Source: Phil1 sp964546125 (GTDB taxonomy: Bacteria > Bacillota > Clostridia > Christensenellales > CAG-138). From it: DNA of 14,187 nucleotides. The translations under genes and the position numbers were made by a program. The stretch is taken from positions 1 to 14,187 of the forward strand of contig CAZJIS010000044.1 of NCBI GenBank assembly GCA_964546125.1, given 5' to 3'. Below the pieces are notes generated by a model. It was not told the DNA's origin, did not search any database, and saw only the letters and a list, made by a program, of their open reading frames with translations. Below are positions 13,746 through 14,187 of the stretch, in pieces. How positions within the stretch are numbered: the first letter of the stretch is position 1; every line of letters starts with the position of its first letter.

Positions 13746-14171
13746 TCAGTCCACCACGCTCACGCCCATGCTGCGGGCGGTGCCGGCCACCATACTGATC
13801 GCCGCCTCAACGTCCGCGGCGTTCAGGTCGGGCATTTTAAGGGTCGCAATCTCACGAAGCTGCGCGCTGGTGATCTTGGCGACCTTGTCCGCATTGGGGC
13901 GGCCCGAGCCGGACTTGAGATTGCAGGCTTTCTTGATGAGCACGCTCGCGGGCGGGGTCTTGGTGACGAATGTGAACGTGCGGTCCTGATAAACGGTGAT
14001 CACGACCGGTATGATCAGACCCATGTCCTTGGCGGTGCGCTCGTTGAACTCCTTGCAAAAGCCCATGATGTTGACCTGATGCTGGCCGAGCGCCGGGCCG
14101 ACCGGCGGCGCGGGCGTCGCTTTGCCGGCGGGGATCTGCAGCTTCACGAAGCCGGTGATCTTCTTTGCCAT
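13746..14171 (-). CDS. rplK: 50S ribosomal protein L11
   Basis: The 141-aa protein forms the GTPase-associated centre with L10/L12 and 23S rRNA and is the site of stringent-factor sensing and thiopeptide action. The N-terminal block KLQIPAGKATPAPPVGPALG and the C-terminal RSMGVSVVD are diagnostic. TAGGAGG lies 7 nt before the ATG, at the edge of the window; its own promoter, usually shared with secE-nusG, is out of view. Confidence 0.98.
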   Translation of the reverse strand: MAKKITGFVKLQIPAGKATPAPPVGPALGQHQVNIMGFCKEFNERTAKDMGLIIPVVITVYQDRTFTFVTKTPPASVLIKKACNLKSGSGRPNADKVAKITSAQLREIATLKMPDLNAADVEAAISMVAGTARSMGVSVVD

Positions 14172-14187
14172 TGAAATTTCCTCCTAA

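Noticed and set aside
13167..14174. 335-codon plus-strand open frame across rplA and rplK
   Set aside because: It is antisense to two certain ribosomal protein genes and is a GC-driven shadow.

Overview
The window looks like a chromosomal segment of a GC-rich anaerobic Firmicute (Bacillota, probably a Clostridia-type gut or rumen lineage). This is inferred from strong AGGAGG-type ribosome binding sites, sigma-A-like promoters, a Firmicutes-style L10 leader, a biotin-dependent Na+-pumping decarboxylase and a YdjI-like SPFH/zinc-ribbon protein. No 16S or other taxonomic marker is present, so the assignment is tentative.

Right part (about 11.8-14.2 kb, minus strand): the ribosomal protein genes rplK-rplA-rplJ-rplL. 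A promoter and an autoregulatory L10 leader with attenuator lie between rplA and rplJ, and a terminator follows rplL. Immediately downstream on the same strand is a two-gene ABC exporter of the MacB/FtsX type: a very large permease (1207 aa) followed 8 bp later by its ATPase. The last codons of the ATPase overlap the -35 box of a consensus promoter driving an SPFH-domain protein that ends in a polyglutamine linker and two zinc ribbons.

Middle part (about 4.4-5.9 kb, plus strand): the membrane beta subunit and a tiny gamma-like subunit of a Na+-translocating carboxylic-acid decarboxylase, with their own promoter and terminator. The alpha (carboxyltransferase) and biotin-carrier subunits are not in the window.

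Left part (1 to about 4.3 kb, minus strand): a divergent operon of viral appearance. In transcription order it holds a short helical scaffold-like protein, an N4-gp56-family major capsid protein, a fusion of two peptidoglycan-binding repeats to a coiled coil and a JAMM/DUF4329-like domain, and a small protein with a signal peptide that runs off the window. No terminase, portal, integrase or attachment site is visible. The promoter of this operon carries a perfect 12-bp palindrome between -35 and -10. About 100 nt of structured leader follow, with one clear intrinsic terminator and one terminator-like hairpin before the first gene. Base composition drops from very GC-rich to about half GC inside the JAMM fusion gene, near the start of its C-terminal domain, and stays low into the secreted-protein gene. 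That is the pattern expected of a modular effector with a swapped C-terminal domain and a cognate partner gene. The capsid-plus-effector operon, with its attenuated and operator-bearing leader, is the most interesting part of the window; whether it is a domesticated capsid system or just one end of a prophage cannot be decided from this sequence.
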